Shown in pieces: positions 7,361 through 14,625 of a stretch of DNA of 22,751 nt. The DNA is taken from positions 18,407 through 41,157 of the IMG/VR virus record IMGVR_UViG_3300030101_002207; one strand, 5' to 3'. The translations under genes and the position numbers were made by a program. Numbering within the stretch: position 1 is the stretch's first letter; every line of letters begins with the position of its first letter. The notes beneath the pieces were generated by a model that was not told the DNA's origin, ran no database searches, and was given only the letters and a program-made list of their open reading frames with translations. This stretch comes from a virus.

Positions 7361-7666
7361 TTATTTTCCTGCTACCAAGTCTGTTGCCGTTGTAGCGTTA
7401 GACAAAACATAATCTACAACTACTGGAAACCACTCTCCTTCAGGTACGTTTTTAAATGTAATTGCCTGAGCAGCGCCTGGTAATCCTGATCCACTTGAGC
7501 CTGTTGCTCCAGCTGGTATAACTTGAAGATCTGCACTAGAACTTGTACCTACATATATTATTGATCCATTTAAAGAATCAGCAGCTGTTAAAGCGTTTAG
7601 TGCTACAGGTGTTACAGTTTTAATATCGTTTGTTATAAAATCAGGTTGATTTGCGTATTGTCCCAT
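7361..7666 (-). CDS. Small probable virion (decoration-like) protein
   Basis: A 101-residue, Ala/Gly/Thr/Val-rich, neutral protein without membrane segments or Cys. It contains IIYVGTSSSADLQVIPAGAT and GEWFPVVVDYVL, alternating hydrophobic residues that suggest an all-beta fold. Small, soluble beta proteins of this kind in a head operon are often capsid decoration or fibre-base proteins, but this is an inference from composition and position. It starts MGQYANQPDF, with a Q/P-rich arm, and ends KLVAGK-like (DLVAGK). No recognisable catalytic motif. Confidence 0.72.
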   Translation of the reverse strand: MGQYANQPDFITNDIKTVTPVALNALTAADSLNGSIIYVGTSSSADLQVIPAGATGSSGSGLPGAAQAITFKNVPEGEWFPVVVDYVLSNATTATDLVAGK

Positions 7667-7670
7667 TTTT

Positions 7671-8123
7671 TTATTTATTACTTATTGATTTAAATTTTTC
7701 TGCACCGCGCGAACCAAAATAAGCTACATACACGGTTGTTGTTAATGTCTTTAATAGATTTATCCATTCTTGTTCTACTGTAAAATCTATATAACCATGA
7801 CTATCCACCCAGATAAAAGCTATAGTCATTATAGTTAAAAATATCAAACTCATAGGCCTAGTATTTTTACTAAGCCAAGAATCTGATGTCATGTCGCTAG
7901 CCCAGCGATTTGATATTTCCTGGGCTTCAGCTATATCTTGTTCTAATAGTTTTAAAGCCATTTCTTTGTCAGGTGGAGGTAAAGTGTCATCTCTATCGAT
8001 TAAGTTCTTTACAACACCCAACAAACCTTTGTCTGGTAAAACTTCTGCTAGTGAATCTAATACTCCAGATTTTCCTAGCAGAAATTGACCGACTTTGGTA
8101 TTTTTAAATTTTTTTTTAGGCAT
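7671..8123 (-). CDS. Holin-like membrane protein (3TM gene-transfer-agent holin type)
   Basis: A 150-residue protein with a basic N-terminus (MPKKKFKNTKVG), an amphipathic middle (KEMALKLLEQDIAEAQEISN), the segment SWLSKNTRPMSLIFLTIMTI, and hydrophobic segments at about 91-107 and 121-137 ending FGSRGAEK. The order 'W-x-S-x-x-T-R-P' followed by membrane segments and 'G-x-R-x-x-E-K' fits the holin-of-3-TMs family known from gene-transfer-agent-like clusters. It would permeabilise the inner membrane at lysis. It lies among head genes next to a secreted protein; no endolysin is visible in the window. Only two strong membrane spans can be seen, so an alternative is a virion membrane protein. Confidence 0.72.
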   Translation of the reverse strand: MPKKKFKNTKVGQFLLGKSGVLDSLAEVLPDKGLLGVVKNLIDRDDTLPPPDKEMALKLLEQDIAEAQEISNRWASDMTSDSWLSKNTRPMSLIFLTIMTIAFIWVDSHGYIDFTVEQEWINLLKTLTTTVYVAYFGSRGAEKFKSISNK

Positions 8124-8462
8124 TTAATTTCTATATAATCTTATTAATCCGTCAAAGTCTCCAAAAAATTGACAGTATAATTCGTCTTTTAAAAAATAAT
8201 ATTTTATAATTACTTCGTATCCATTTCTTGGATTATATAGTTTTGTAGTAAATTCATTGTCACTTTGACTTAATATTTCTTCTTTCATAAAGTGATCGTC
8301 TTCAAAACTATAATCAAATACTTTTAGTATAGCGTATTCGCTAGCAATTATTGTTGTTTTGTAACTAGAAGTTTTACTTTTCCAAGTACCTTCAAATTGT
8401 TTTTGAGCTGTAGCAGTTAATGCTGCTGAAATAAATAATAGTGTTGTTAAAAAATTTTTCAT
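8124..8462 (-). CDS. Secreted lipocalin-like small protein (moron candidate)
   Basis: A 112-residue protein with a clear signal peptide: MKNF, then a hydrophobic core LTTLLFISAALT, and a cleavage context ATA-QKQ near residue 19. The mature part begins with FEGTWKSKTSS, alternates beta-strand-like segments and ends in FFGDFDGLIRLYRN. A G-x-W motif after the signal and about 90 residues of beta strands are reminiscent of small lipocalin-like proteins, though I cannot confirm the fold. The signal-peptide style is typical of Bacteroidetes. It ends one base after the holin-like start region. Being exported, it may act in the periplasm, for example in superinfection exclusion or lysis, but no function is shown. 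Confidence 0.75.
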   Translation of the reverse strand: MKNFLTTLLFISAALTATAQKQFEGTWKSKTSSYKTTIIASEYAILKVFDYSFEDDHFMKEEILSQSDNEFTTKLYNPRNGYEVIIKYYFLKDELYCQFFGDFDGLIRLYRN

Positions 8463-8517
8463 AATATTAGATTTAATTTAATTGTATACTAATATTATTA
8501 CATGGTTTTAACAGTTT

Positions 8518-9255
8518 TTATGAACCGGATCTTTCATCAAACATAGGGTTTATTTCAAATTGACCTATTCTATTTTCTGCTTCTTTAGCTTTTGATCTAA
8601 AATAATCTTTATAATACTCTGCAGCGTCTTGGGCGTCTACTGCTTTTTTTCTAGCTTCATTGTAATTATCAATCATTTTTGCTGAAACATATCTAGGATC
8701 ATCAGTTATGTATTCACCTGTTCTTGGATCTATAGGTGGTCGTTGACCAAGTAATCCAACATTTTGAAATTGTTTTTGAGCATCATATATTGCATTACTC
8801 ATAGCTTGCTCAGTATCTGCACTTGTGTTACCTTGTGAACTTAACATCATTGCATTTTGCAAGTTATCTTGTATTTCAGAAACTTTTTTAGCAGACTCTT
8901 CTAAGCTTTTTAAGTATTCTGGATTACCAGAAACACCTCTTCTAGCTCTAGCCTGTTGTTTTCTATCTATATCTTCTTTTATGCTGCTTCTATTAGGTCT
9001 AGGCGCATAATCTTTGTTAATGTTTTCAACTCTAGGATTTATTAAATATCTAGAACTTAGATAAGGGTATTTTCTTTCGTCTCCTGTTTTACTGAACGAT
9101 CGTTCGATAAAGTTTTGATTATCGCCTTCTATCAAAGATTTTTTAAAAGCATCAATACCTCTTGGTCTAAACTCGTTTTTTAAATCTTCTTCAGTAAGTT
9201 TGTTTTGAATTCTTTTAAATGCGTATTTATCAAAATGATCTTTTTTATGTGGCAT
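8518..9255 (-). CDS. Hypothetical charged structural protein
   Basis: A 245-residue hydrophilic protein starting MPHKKDHFDKYAFKRIQNKL, with a basic segment near residues 100-106 (QARARRG) and probable helices over 110-170 and 190-235 (ARKKAVDAQDAAEYYKDYF). No membrane segment, signal peptide or catalytic motif is seen. It lies in the late operon two bases from the HExxH gene. The proline- and arginine-rich middle (YAPRPNRSSIKEDIDRKQQ) suggests a partly disordered virion or core protein. Function is unknown. Confidence 0.75.
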   Translation of the reverse strand: MPHKKDHFDKYAFKRIQNKLTEEDLKNEFRPRGIDAFKKSLIEGDNQNFIERSFSKTGDERKYPYLSSRYLINPRVENINKDYAPRPNRSSIKEDIDRKQQARARRGVSGNPEYLKSLEESAKKVSEIQDNLQNAMMLSSQGNTSADTEQAMSNAIYDAQKQFQNVGLLGQRPPIDPRTGEYITDDPRYVSAKMIDNYNEARKKAVDAQDAAEYYKDYFRSKAKEAENRIGQFEINPMFDERSGS

Positions 9256-9257
9256 AA

Positions 9258-9566
9258 TTATGCGTTTTTATAAGCTTCATCTTCCCATGGTAACTTGGCG
9301 TTGCCTTCGTCCATTTTAGCTCGTGAATATTTTTTGCCTTTCCAGTATACATAATCATTGTCATAATCTAAGTCACCACGTTTCATTTGATCTATATGAA
9401 CCATTTCGTGATTTACAACATCTTTTATTTTAGAAGGACAAACATTTTTATTTATAATAATTGTTCCATTATTATTAGCTTTACCCATAACATCATCTTC
9501 CATATCTACATGATATATTGGAGTATTATCAATTTTATATGGAGGATTATTTAATTTAAAAGCCAT
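9258..9566 (-). CDS. Small HExxH metallopeptidase-like protein
   Basis: A 102-residue protein with NHEMVHIDQ at residues 52-60, matching the zinc-binding HExxH helix (H53, E54, H57), preceded by a beta strand GTIIINKNV. The C-terminal LPWEDEAY could supply the third zinc ligand (Glu), as in gluzincin-like minimal peptidases. The upstream segment begins with FKLNNPPYKI. Only about 100 residues surround the motif, so it resembles a minimal metallopeptidase core. Placed among head and small structural genes, it might process a virion protein or act on the host wall; the target is unknown. It overlaps no gene and is separated from the downstream gene by two bases. Confidence 0.65.
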   Translation of the reverse strand: MAFKLNNPPYKIDNTPIYHVDMEDDVMGKANNNGTIIINKNVCPSKIKDVVNHEMVHIDQMKRGDLDYDNDYVYWKGKKYSRAKMDEGNAKLPWEDEAYKNA

Positions 9567-9567
9567 A

Positions 9568-9723
9568 TTAGTTTTTATACGGAAACATTTTATTTAATGC
9601 TCCTTTTCTGGCTTCACAACCGCAAGGGATGTTTAGTCCCTTGCTCATTGTGTCAACCATTTTCTTAATGCCTGTAGCTTTAGTAAATTTTTCTATAGAA
9701 TCTCCTAAACCTGTGGACTTCAT
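9568..9723 (-). CDS. 51-aa Cys-containing phage protein
   Basis: A short gene with ATG at 9723-9721 and stop at 9570-9568. The product begins MKSTGLGDSIEKFTKATGIK and contains NIPCGCEARKGALNKMFPY. The pattern 'L-G-D-x-I-E-x-x-T-K-A-T-G-I-K' followed by 'I-x-C-G-C-x-x-R-K-x-x-L-N-x-x-F-P' is one I associate with short proteins in phage head operons. The CGC pair could bind metal. It fills the gap between the HExxH gene (one base away) and the upstream gene (two bases away), which supports it as a real gene. Role unknown. Confidence 0.7.
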   Translation of the reverse strand: MKSTGLGDSIEKFTKATGIKKMVDTMSKGLNIPCGCEARKGALNKMFPYKN

Positions 9724-9725
9724 AA

Positions 9726-10028
9726 TTATGCGATAGCCATTGCTGTTACTTTCACAGTTGAAGATGGTATAACGATAGCCATAACTCCTCCTGGATTAGC
9801 TGTTAAAGCAGACTGTAAATCCTTGGTCCAGTCTGAAGCAGCTGCGGCAACAGTTAATAATATACTTTTACCAATACTATTGTAAAGAGTAACTGAATTA
9901 TTATTAGCTGTAGTTCCATTTGCAATACCCATGTGAACAGACACAATGTCTCCTAGTAAAATATCAGCTACACCAGCATTGTTTGCAATGTTGATATTTT
10001 CTTTTCTAATTTTAATGTACTTTGCCAT
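9726..10028 (-). CDS. Small probable virion protein
   Basis: A 100-residue neutral protein with alternating hydrophobic residues (GDIVSVHMGIANGT; GVMAIVIPSSTVKVTAMAIA), without Cys or membrane spans. Its composition (A, N, T, V, I) is like the 101-aa protein at 7361-7666, but I cannot align the two with confidence. A compact beta protein in a structural operon suggests a decoration or fibre-accessory role. The leader contains a CATTAA hexamer repeat (plus-strand TTAATG at 10034-10064) and no Shine-Dalgarno sequence. Confidence 0.7.
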   Translation of the reverse strand: MAKYIKIRKENINIANNAGVADILLGDIVSVHMGIANGTTANNNSVTLYNSIGKSILLTVAAAASDWTKDLQSALTANPGGVMAIVIPSSTVKVTAMAIA

Positions 10029-10033
10029 TTTGT

Positions 10034-10064
10034 TTAATGTTTAATGTTAATGTTAATGTTAATG
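10034..10064. repeat. TTAATG hexamer repeat in a gene leader
   Basis: Five copies of TTAATG, the last four strictly contiguous (10041-10064) and the first offset by one T. They lie six bases from the start codon of the 100-aa gene, inside its mRNA leader, where they read CATTAA. It may be an unstructured leader or a slippage-prone spacer between genes. Confidence 0.7.
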
Positions 10065-10099
10065 TTTGGCTAGGTTTATACAGTCCTAATCTGTTTATT

Positions 10100-10525
10100 T
10101 TACATGCAGTGCTTTCCTGCTGGTGAACCCTTTTTTGGAACGTTGGGTCCTGTAGGAAGTTTTTTCTTTTGTTTACCGCGTCTAGGAGAATCAAATTCTG
10201 TAACTATAGTACCATCTTCAGCATGCCAATGAGTTCCTTTTGAAGGATCTCCATCGTGCTTAGCTGGTGATCCTTCATGCCCCATTTCAGCTGGACTGTG
10301 CCCCATTTCCATAGGTCCTTTCATCATCATTGCAGATTTTGAATGTTTTGACATCCAAGAAGTAGCTCTGTTATCTATAGGCATATCTTGCATTAAATTT
10401 TTTCTTTCTTGTTTTACTGACTCTCCCTTTCTCATACCATAATGATGGTTTTGCATTGGGCTATGTCCCATTTCAGCTGGTGAGTGACCCATTTGAGGTC
10501 CTCCTTTTTTTTCTCCGTAAGGCAT
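10100..10525 (-). CDS. His/Met-rich repeat protein
   Basis: A 141-residue protein with the repeated unit MGHSPAEMGH: MGHSPAEMGHSP at about residues 12-23 and MEMGHSPAEMGHEGSP at about 72-87. It has 11 His and about 15 Met and ends in a basic, Pro/Gly-rich tail (RRGKQKKKLPTGPNVPKKGS) and HCM. No globular domain is apparent. The His/Met content suggests metal binding or a flexible linker. The neighbouring 102-aa protein is also His-rich. The start at 10525 follows an A-rich leader. A different frame of 60 residues over 10012-10194 is a shadow. Function is unknown. Confidence 0.68.
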   Translation of the reverse strand: MPYGEKKGGPQMGHSPAEMGHSPMQNHHYGMRKGESVKQERKNLMQDMPIDNRATSWMSKHSKSAMMMKGPMEMGHSPAEMGHEGSPAKHDGDPSKGTHWHAEDGTIVTEFDSPRRGKQKKKLPTGPNVPKKGSPAGKHCM

Positions 10526-10536
10526 AATATTTGTTT

Positions 10537-10845
10537 TTATTTGTGATCTATGTTGTTTTTTCTAGTAAATTCATCATGTAAACGCATTGCAGATCCGTGA
10601 TGTTTTTTGTCGTATTTCATATCGCCTGCTAGTTTAGAAATATGTTTTTCATCAGCAGTCATTTTCTCGTCGCTATGACCGTGGTGATCGTCATATATAA
10701 TATCACGCTTTAAATAATCGATATGAGCAGCATCGTCTTTTTCAGACGCTTTATAATTTTCTTTTGTTACGTGTGTATGCGCATGATCCATAGACCATTT
10801 AGCGTTTCCTGTGTATTTTCCGTAATGTCCTTTATGTAGTTTCAT
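10537..10845 (-). CDS. His-rich small protein
   Basis: A 102-residue, strongly charged protein with 14 His residues, in clusters such as DHAHTH, DDHHGHSDEK and KKHHG. It begins MKLHKGHYGKYTGNAKWSMD. There is no signal peptide or membrane segment. High His plus Asp/Glu suggests metal binding or a pH-responsive virion component, but this is only composition. It lies 12 bases upstream of the His/Met-rich repeat gene in transcription order, and the pair may act together. Function is unknown. Confidence 0.68.
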   Translation of the reverse strand: MKLHKGHYGKYTGNAKWSMDHAHTHVTKENYKASEKDDAAHIDYLKRDIIYDDHHGHSDEKMTADEKHISKLAGDMKYDKKHHGSAMRLHDEFTRKNNIDHK

Positions 10846-10851
10846 ATTTAA

Positions 10852-11403
10852 TTATTTTATTGGATATATTTTCGCTTGTGTAACAAATTGAGTTTTTTCA
10901 GCCATACTAAGATCTTCCCAATTTTTATCAGCAGTTGTTTTATTTTCGTTATAAATTTTTTGTCCTTCATTAAGCCTTAATCTAAAATCTACTTCTGAAG
11001 GATTTTTTACATTATACATTTCTTCATACTGCTTAAGTTTTTTAGTCATATCAGAATCGGCTTTTTCTTGAGCTTTTTTCTTTCTAATTTCTAATTCACC
11101 TGTTTTTTTGTCAAACTTAGTTCTTTTTGGATTTAAATCTGAAATAACTTCACCTGTTTTTTCGTTTATAATTCTACCATCAGCACCTTTTTTATCAGCT
11201 CTTTTATTTCTTCTTTCTATTCTTCTTTCAAGACGATCAGCTTGAATCTGTGGATCAGCTGCGCCCTCTATAGCTTTAGCAGTTCCTTCAGATATATCAT
11301 CAAACATACGCTGCAGTGATTCTCTTGTAGAAACATAGCCTGTAGCTACTTCTACGTTTAACGGAGATTTTTTAAAAAAAGAAGAAGAAAATTTTGAACT
11401 CAT
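10852..11403 (-). CDS. Hypothetical charged helical protein
   Basis: A 183-residue protein. The N-terminus is MSSKFSSSFFKKSPLNVEVA, followed by an extended Arg/Lys-rich helix (QADRLERRIERRNKRADKKG), a hairpin-like NEKTGEVISDLNPKR and a final helical region that ends in KIYPIK. The middle looks like a coiled coil. The start overlaps the stop of the upstream 69-aa gene by one base. Possibly an internal head or core protein, given the strong positive charge, but no family is recognised. Confidence 0.72.
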   Translation of the reverse strand: MSSKFSSSFFKKSPLNVEVATGYVSTRESLQRMFDDISEGTAKAIEGAADPQIQADRLERRIERRNKRADKKGADGRIINEKTGEVISDLNPKRTKFDKKTGELEIRKKKAQEKADSDMTKKLKQYEEMYNVKNPSEVDFRLRLNEGQKIYNENKTTADKNWEDLSMAEKTQFVTQAKIYPIK

Positions 11404-11612
11404 TACTTATAAACTTTAGCTCTTGAAGTAATTGGCACGCCTGGTGCACATTTACATGGAAATTTAGAAACTTGCATACCTGTTATACCTGAACTAGATC
11501 CTACACCCATTGGAAAACCTTCTTTACTTAAAGGCCCGTCCCATATAGCGTTTTCACCTATTTGCCCTGACAACTTAGGGTTTTTGCGTATTTTATCAAT
11601 ATCGTGATTCAT
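11403..11612 (-). CDS. Hypothetical 69-aa protein with CKC motif
   Basis: A short protein beginning MNHDIDKIRKNPKLSGQIGE, with a Gly/Ser-rich middle (GVGSSSGITGMQVSKFP) and a CKC pair near residue 54. It is coupled to the next gene by a one-base overlap. Its leader is an A-rich (AAAAATAAAAACAAAAAC) stretch directly before ATG. No family recognised. Confidence 0.65.
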   Translation of the reverse strand: MNHDIDKIRKNPKLSGQIGENAIWDGPLSKEGFPMGVGSSSGITGMQVSKFPCKCAPGVPITSRAKVYK

Positions 11613-11641
11613 GTTTTTGTTTTTATTTTTATTAAATAATT

Positions 11642-11983
11642 TTAATAACCTAAAGCTTTTCTCATTGCATCGTTTGTTTTTGATGCAACAGCTTCTTGAG
11701 CGGTATTCATCATGCCAGCAGGTAACACTCTATCAAAAGTGCCTGTAACTGGTTGTCCTACCATGTTTGGTATTTGATTTTGAAAACTACCTAAAGCTGT
11801 TGGATTTATAGGTGATGGTGTGAGTTGGTTTTGTTGAAGCGTACCAGTCATTGGATCTACGCCGGGCATACCAGTGCTTATCATTTTAACTGGAGTTTCT
11901 GGCGCGGCTTCAATAGCGTCTCTTAAATGCTTAGGTAAGTTTTTTTGATTACCTACAAGTGCTTTGTCTAACGGTGTTTCCAT
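11642..11983 (-). CDS. Hypothetical Pro/Gln/Asn-rich protein
   Basis: A 113-residue protein that begins METPLDKALVGNQKNLPKHL and is rich in P, N, Q, M and T in the middle (PGVDPMTGTLQQNQLTPSPI), with a helix at the C-terminus (SKTNDAMRKALGY). The middle looks disordered. It starts two bases after the wHTH-like gene stop, so it is translated in the same operon. It might be a flexible structural or linker protein; nothing more can be said. Confidence 0.65.
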   Translation of the reverse strand: METPLDKALVGNQKNLPKHLRDAIEAAPETPVKMISTGMPGVDPMTGTLQQNQLTPSPINPTALGSFQNQIPNMVGQPVTGTFDRVLPAGMMNTAQEAVASKTNDAMRKALGY

Positions 11984-11984
11984 G

Positions 11985-12425
11985 TTATCTATCTTTATCG
12001 TTATTTACGTTATAAATGGCTTTTGTCATAACTTTATCAGTATACGTATCGCCATTAATTATTTTATTACGTCTACCAGTATTTATATCTTCTTCACCTA
12101 GCATTATTCTGTATATTCTACTTATTAATTGCTTACCTTTGAAAGATACTTTATATATATGGTATTTCTGAGTGGACCTGTTTCTATGTCTCCATACAAC
12201 TATCCAACCTTCTTTTAGCAGCCTGTTCCATCTGCGGTTATCCCAGCTGTATGAGTATACACCCATTTCAAAATCTTTTTTAGTAAAAAAATCTATACAG
12301 TCAAGATATATTAAAAGTTCTAGATCTGCATCATTTAAATTGTTGTTTTTACAAGCCCACTTTCTTATGATGCGATAGTGCTTCATTAGGTTTAGTTCTC
12401 TAATGTCACTAGCATCTAATCTCAT
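11985..12425 (-). CDS. Winged-helix (MarR-like) DNA-binding candidate
   Basis: A 146-residue protein. Residues 30-50 (LNDADLELLIYLDCIDFFTK) look like the start of a helical DNA-binding domain, 62-74 (DNRRWNRLLKEGW) like a recognition helix, and 74-100 (IVVWRHRNRSTQKYHIYKVS) like a two-strand wing ending in 'S-x-K-G-K-x-L-I'. The 'L-x-x-E-G-W-I-x-x-x-R' plus 'Y-x-V-S-x-K-G' order is that of MarR-type winged helices. It overlaps groES by four bases (ATGA), so it is co-translated with the chaperonin genes. It may control late genes or package DNA; the target is unknown. Confidence 0.6.
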   Translation of the reverse strand: MRLDASDIRELNLMKHYRIIRKWACKNNNLNDADLELLIYLDCIDFFTKKDFEMGVYSYSWDNRRWNRLLKEGWIVVWRHRNRSTQKYHIYKVSFKGKQLISRIYRIMLGEEDINTGRRNKIINGDTYTDKVMTKAIYNVNNDKDR

Positions 12426-12682
12426 ACTACAACAACGACGTCTGCAGATTTAATTACGTGATATGAATTATCACCAACTTCAATTTTATGACCAGCGTGA
12501 CGATCAAAGTATATAATATCATTGTTTTTAATACCAACTACTTCTGTTCCAACAGACACTACGTCTGCTTTTACATATCTTATATCTTCACGTTGTTTTT
12601 CTGCAAGAAGCAAACCACCTTTTGTTTTTGTAGTTCCTTCTTTTGTTTTATTTATTATTAAGTTTCTACCTATTGCCTTCAT
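12422..12682 (-). CDS. groES: Phage co-chaperonin GroES (Cpn10)
   Basis: An 86-residue protein, slightly shorter than the usual 95-100. It shows the Cpn10 order: N-terminal strand KAIGRNLII, the mobile loop with KTKGGLLLAEKQR (the GGLLL core docks GroEL), VKADVVSVGTEVV, then NNDIIYFDRHAGHKIEV and the end SADVVVVV. It would cap the phage GroEL ring, as T4 gp31 caps host GroEL. Its start lies inside the groEL end (17-base overlap), so groEL-groES order is reversed relative to the usual bacterial groES-groEL. It overlaps the winged-helix gene by four bases. Confidence 0.9.
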   Translation of the reverse strand: MKAIGRNLIINKTKEGTTKTKGGLLLAEKQREDIRYVKADVVSVGTEVVGIKNNDIIYFDRHAGHKIEVGDNSYHVIKSADVVVVV

Positions 12683-14222
12683 CTATTCTTAAATTATTGA
12701 TTACACAATCAGTAGATAATATTGTTGTTGCTACAGAAGCTGCGTTTTGAAGAGCGCTCTTGGTGACAAGTAATGGATCTATAATACCTGACTTAATCAT
12801 ATTTACCATTTTTCCTGTAACCACATTGTAGCCTTGTCCTTTTCTGTTCGGTGTTTCTACGTTGTTTACACCTGCATTTTCAATTATTGTTTTATAAGGC
12901 GCCTTGATAGCTTCTAGTAAAACTGTTTCACCAATAGACTTAGCATTAATATTTGTAGCAGCATTCAATAGAGCAATACCACCACCAGGAACAATCCCTT
13001 CTTTAATAGCAGCTTTAGTAGCACAGATAGCGTCTTCAACTCTATCTGTCTTTTCTTTTAATTCTATTTCTGAATTAGCACCTACTTTTACAATAGCTAT
13101 TTTAGCTGATAGCATTGCTAATCTTTTTTCAAGCTTAATAAGCTTGTTAGGATTTTTTTCTTTTAAAAGTTTTTCTTTTATATCTTGTATAACTTGATTA
13201 ACTTCTTCTGTGCTTTCATTTATTTGCAATATTGTGTCTTCATGCGATGTTACGCTTTTTAAACATGTACCCAAATGATCTGGTTGTATCATGTTCATGT
13301 CGTCACCTAAATCTTCATTTATAATAGTAGCGCCAGTAAGTATAGATAAATCTTGTAACATTTGCTGTTTGTTTATACCATACGTAGGCGCGTCAATTAC
13401 ATTAACTTTAATATTGCCTTTTGTTTTATTCATAGCTAGAGCTGATAAAACACCTTGTTCTAAATCGCCTATAATAAGCAAAGGTTTATTGTTTTTTATT
13501 ACGTGCTCTAGCACAGACTGTATTTGTCTGATAGTATCTACTGGTGATTCTAATAATAATATAAGTGGCTTTTCAAGTTCTGCAGTTTTACTAACTTTGT
13601 TAGTAATAAAATGAGAATTTTTTAGCCCTTTTTCATATTGAACACCATCAACAACTTCTACATGTGTTTTACCATCTGATGAGGTTTCCATCATAACAAC
13701 GCCTGTGTTGTCAACTGCTCTGAAAGCATCTGCTATTATTTTACCAAGTGCAGGTTCATTGTTAGTAGATATTGTAGCTATTTGATCTATCATTTGGCCT
13801 TTTACATCGACTGATAATGATTTTAAATACTTAACTACTTTTTTAACTGATTCGTTAATACCGTTTTTTAACTCTCTTGAGTTTGTTTTATCTACTACTT
13901 TATAAGCTTCTTTTAGTATTGCATGAGCAAGTACTGTTGCTGTTGTAGTTCCATCGCCTGCTTCTTGTACAGTTTTACGTGCTGCTTCTTTTAAAAGCGT
14001 TGCACCCATGTTTTCTACTGGATCTCGCAAAATTATTGAATCTGCTACTGTAACACCATCTTTAGTTATTATTGGTCTTCCAGCGTGATCTTCTAGCATA
14101 ACGCATTTGCCGCTAGCTCCGAGTGTAGAGCTAACAGCTTGCGTTAGTTTTTCAATTCCTTTAAATACATTATCTCTGGCTTGATCACCAAAGTTAAGAT
14201 TTTTGACTATTAAGTCTGACAT
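12666..14222 (-). CDS. groEL: Phage chaperonin GroEL
   Basis: A 518-residue group I chaperonin, which folds proteins inside an ATP-driven double ring. ATP-site features are intact: [10 protein letters not shown] with Asp55 (E. coli D52), GDGTTTATV at 89-97 with Asp90 (D87), and [13 protein letters not shown] with Asp397 (D398), followed by GIVPGGG at 409-415. The apical substrate-binding region (about 180-370) is more diverged: [12 protein letters not shown], then [10 protein letters not shown]. It is about 30 residues shorter than bacterial GroEL and ends in [11 protein letters not shown] with no Gly-Gly-Met tail. Its likely client is a phage structural protein, such as the capsid protein. 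Its leader is a TTTAAT-type repeat with no Shine-Dalgarno sequence. Gene placement, within the late operon, implies late expression. Confidence 0.95.
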   Translation of the reverse strand: MSDLIVKNLNFGDQARDNVFKGIEKLTQAVSSTLGASGKCVMLEDHAGRPIITKDGVTVADSIILRDPVENMGATLLKEAARKTVQEAGDGTTTATVLAHAILKEAYKVVDKTNSRELKNGINESVKKVVKYLKSLSVDVKGQMIDQIATISTNNEPALGKIIADAFRAVDNTGVVMMETSSDGKTHVEVVDGVQYEKGLKNSHFITNKVSKTAELEKPLILLLESPVDTIRQIQSVLEHVIKNNKPLLIIGDLEQGVLSALAMNKTKGNIKVNVIDAPTYGINKQQMLQDLSILTGATIINEDLGDDMNMIQPDHLGTCLKSVTSHEDTILQINESTEEVNQVIQDIKEKLLKEKNPNKLIKLEKRLAMLSAKIAIVKVGANSEIELKEKTDRVEDAICATKAAIKEGIVPGGGIALLNAATNINAKSIGETVLLEAIKAPYKTIIENAGVNNVETPNRKGQGYNVVTGKMVNMIKSGIIDPLLVTKSALQNAASVATTILSTDCVINNLRIDEGNR

Positions 14223-14254
14223 ATTAAATTAGATTAAATTATATTATAAAAATG

Positions 14255-14539
14255 TTATTCAAAAGTTTTTACTACTTTAGGTCCTTTTAAGTATTCTAGC
14301 TTTTTATTGTAATGCTCTACAGAGCTATCAATTGCTTGTTCAGCGCCTTCAATAGTTTCACGTCTTGTAACGTCAGCCCACTCATCTTCTAGAGTGTGGT
14401 GTTCGGTTTGATAAAAGCCGTTTGGTAATTGCACTATACGCCAGTTTTTCTTCTGAGCTACGTGCTCCCATAATTTTCTGGTTTCATCGGACACTTGTGG
14501 TTGACTAGACCAAGTATTAGTCGAATAATAAATTGTCAT
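14255..14539 (-). CDS. Hypothetical 94-aa protein between fibre genes and groEL
   Basis: I choose ATG 14539 (MTIYYSTNTWSSQPQVSD) because it follows an A-rich leader (AAAACCAAAACCA), as do other starts here; a longer frame from GTG 14578 lacks such a leader. The protein has an RKLWEHVAQKKNWRIVQLPN segment, then GFYQTEHHTLEDEWADVTRR, and a helical end. The W/H/E-rich middle looks like a small alpha/beta domain. No family recognised; its position suggests a fibre or adsorption accessory. Confidence 0.65.
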   Translation of the reverse strand: MTIYYSTNTWSSQPQVSDETRKLWEHVAQKKNWRIVQLPNGFYQTEHHTLEDEWADVTRRETIEGAEQAIDSSVEHYNKKLEYLKGPKVVKTFE

Positions 14540-14625
14540 TGGTTTTGGTTTTATGTTATTATTTGGTTTGCACTTCACCGTGCCGGTTATATCTATATAC
14601 TCACTTGATTTTAGTAAATTTTACT

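Noticed and set aside
10012-10194. 60-aa minus-strand frame with TLTLTLNI-type repeats
   Set aside because: It overlaps the His/Met-rich gene in another frame and its repeats come from the TTAATG array.
12904-13614. Two plus-strand frames antisense to groEL (97 and 107 aa)
   Set aside because: Ser/Ile/Phe-rich translations that mirror the groEL codons; antisense shadows.
14540-14578. Start of the fibre-adjacent 94-aa gene at GTG 14578
   Set aside because: The GTG follows GGCAC with no A-rich leader, whereas ATG 14539 has the typical leader; the extra 13 residues are low-complexity K/P/N.
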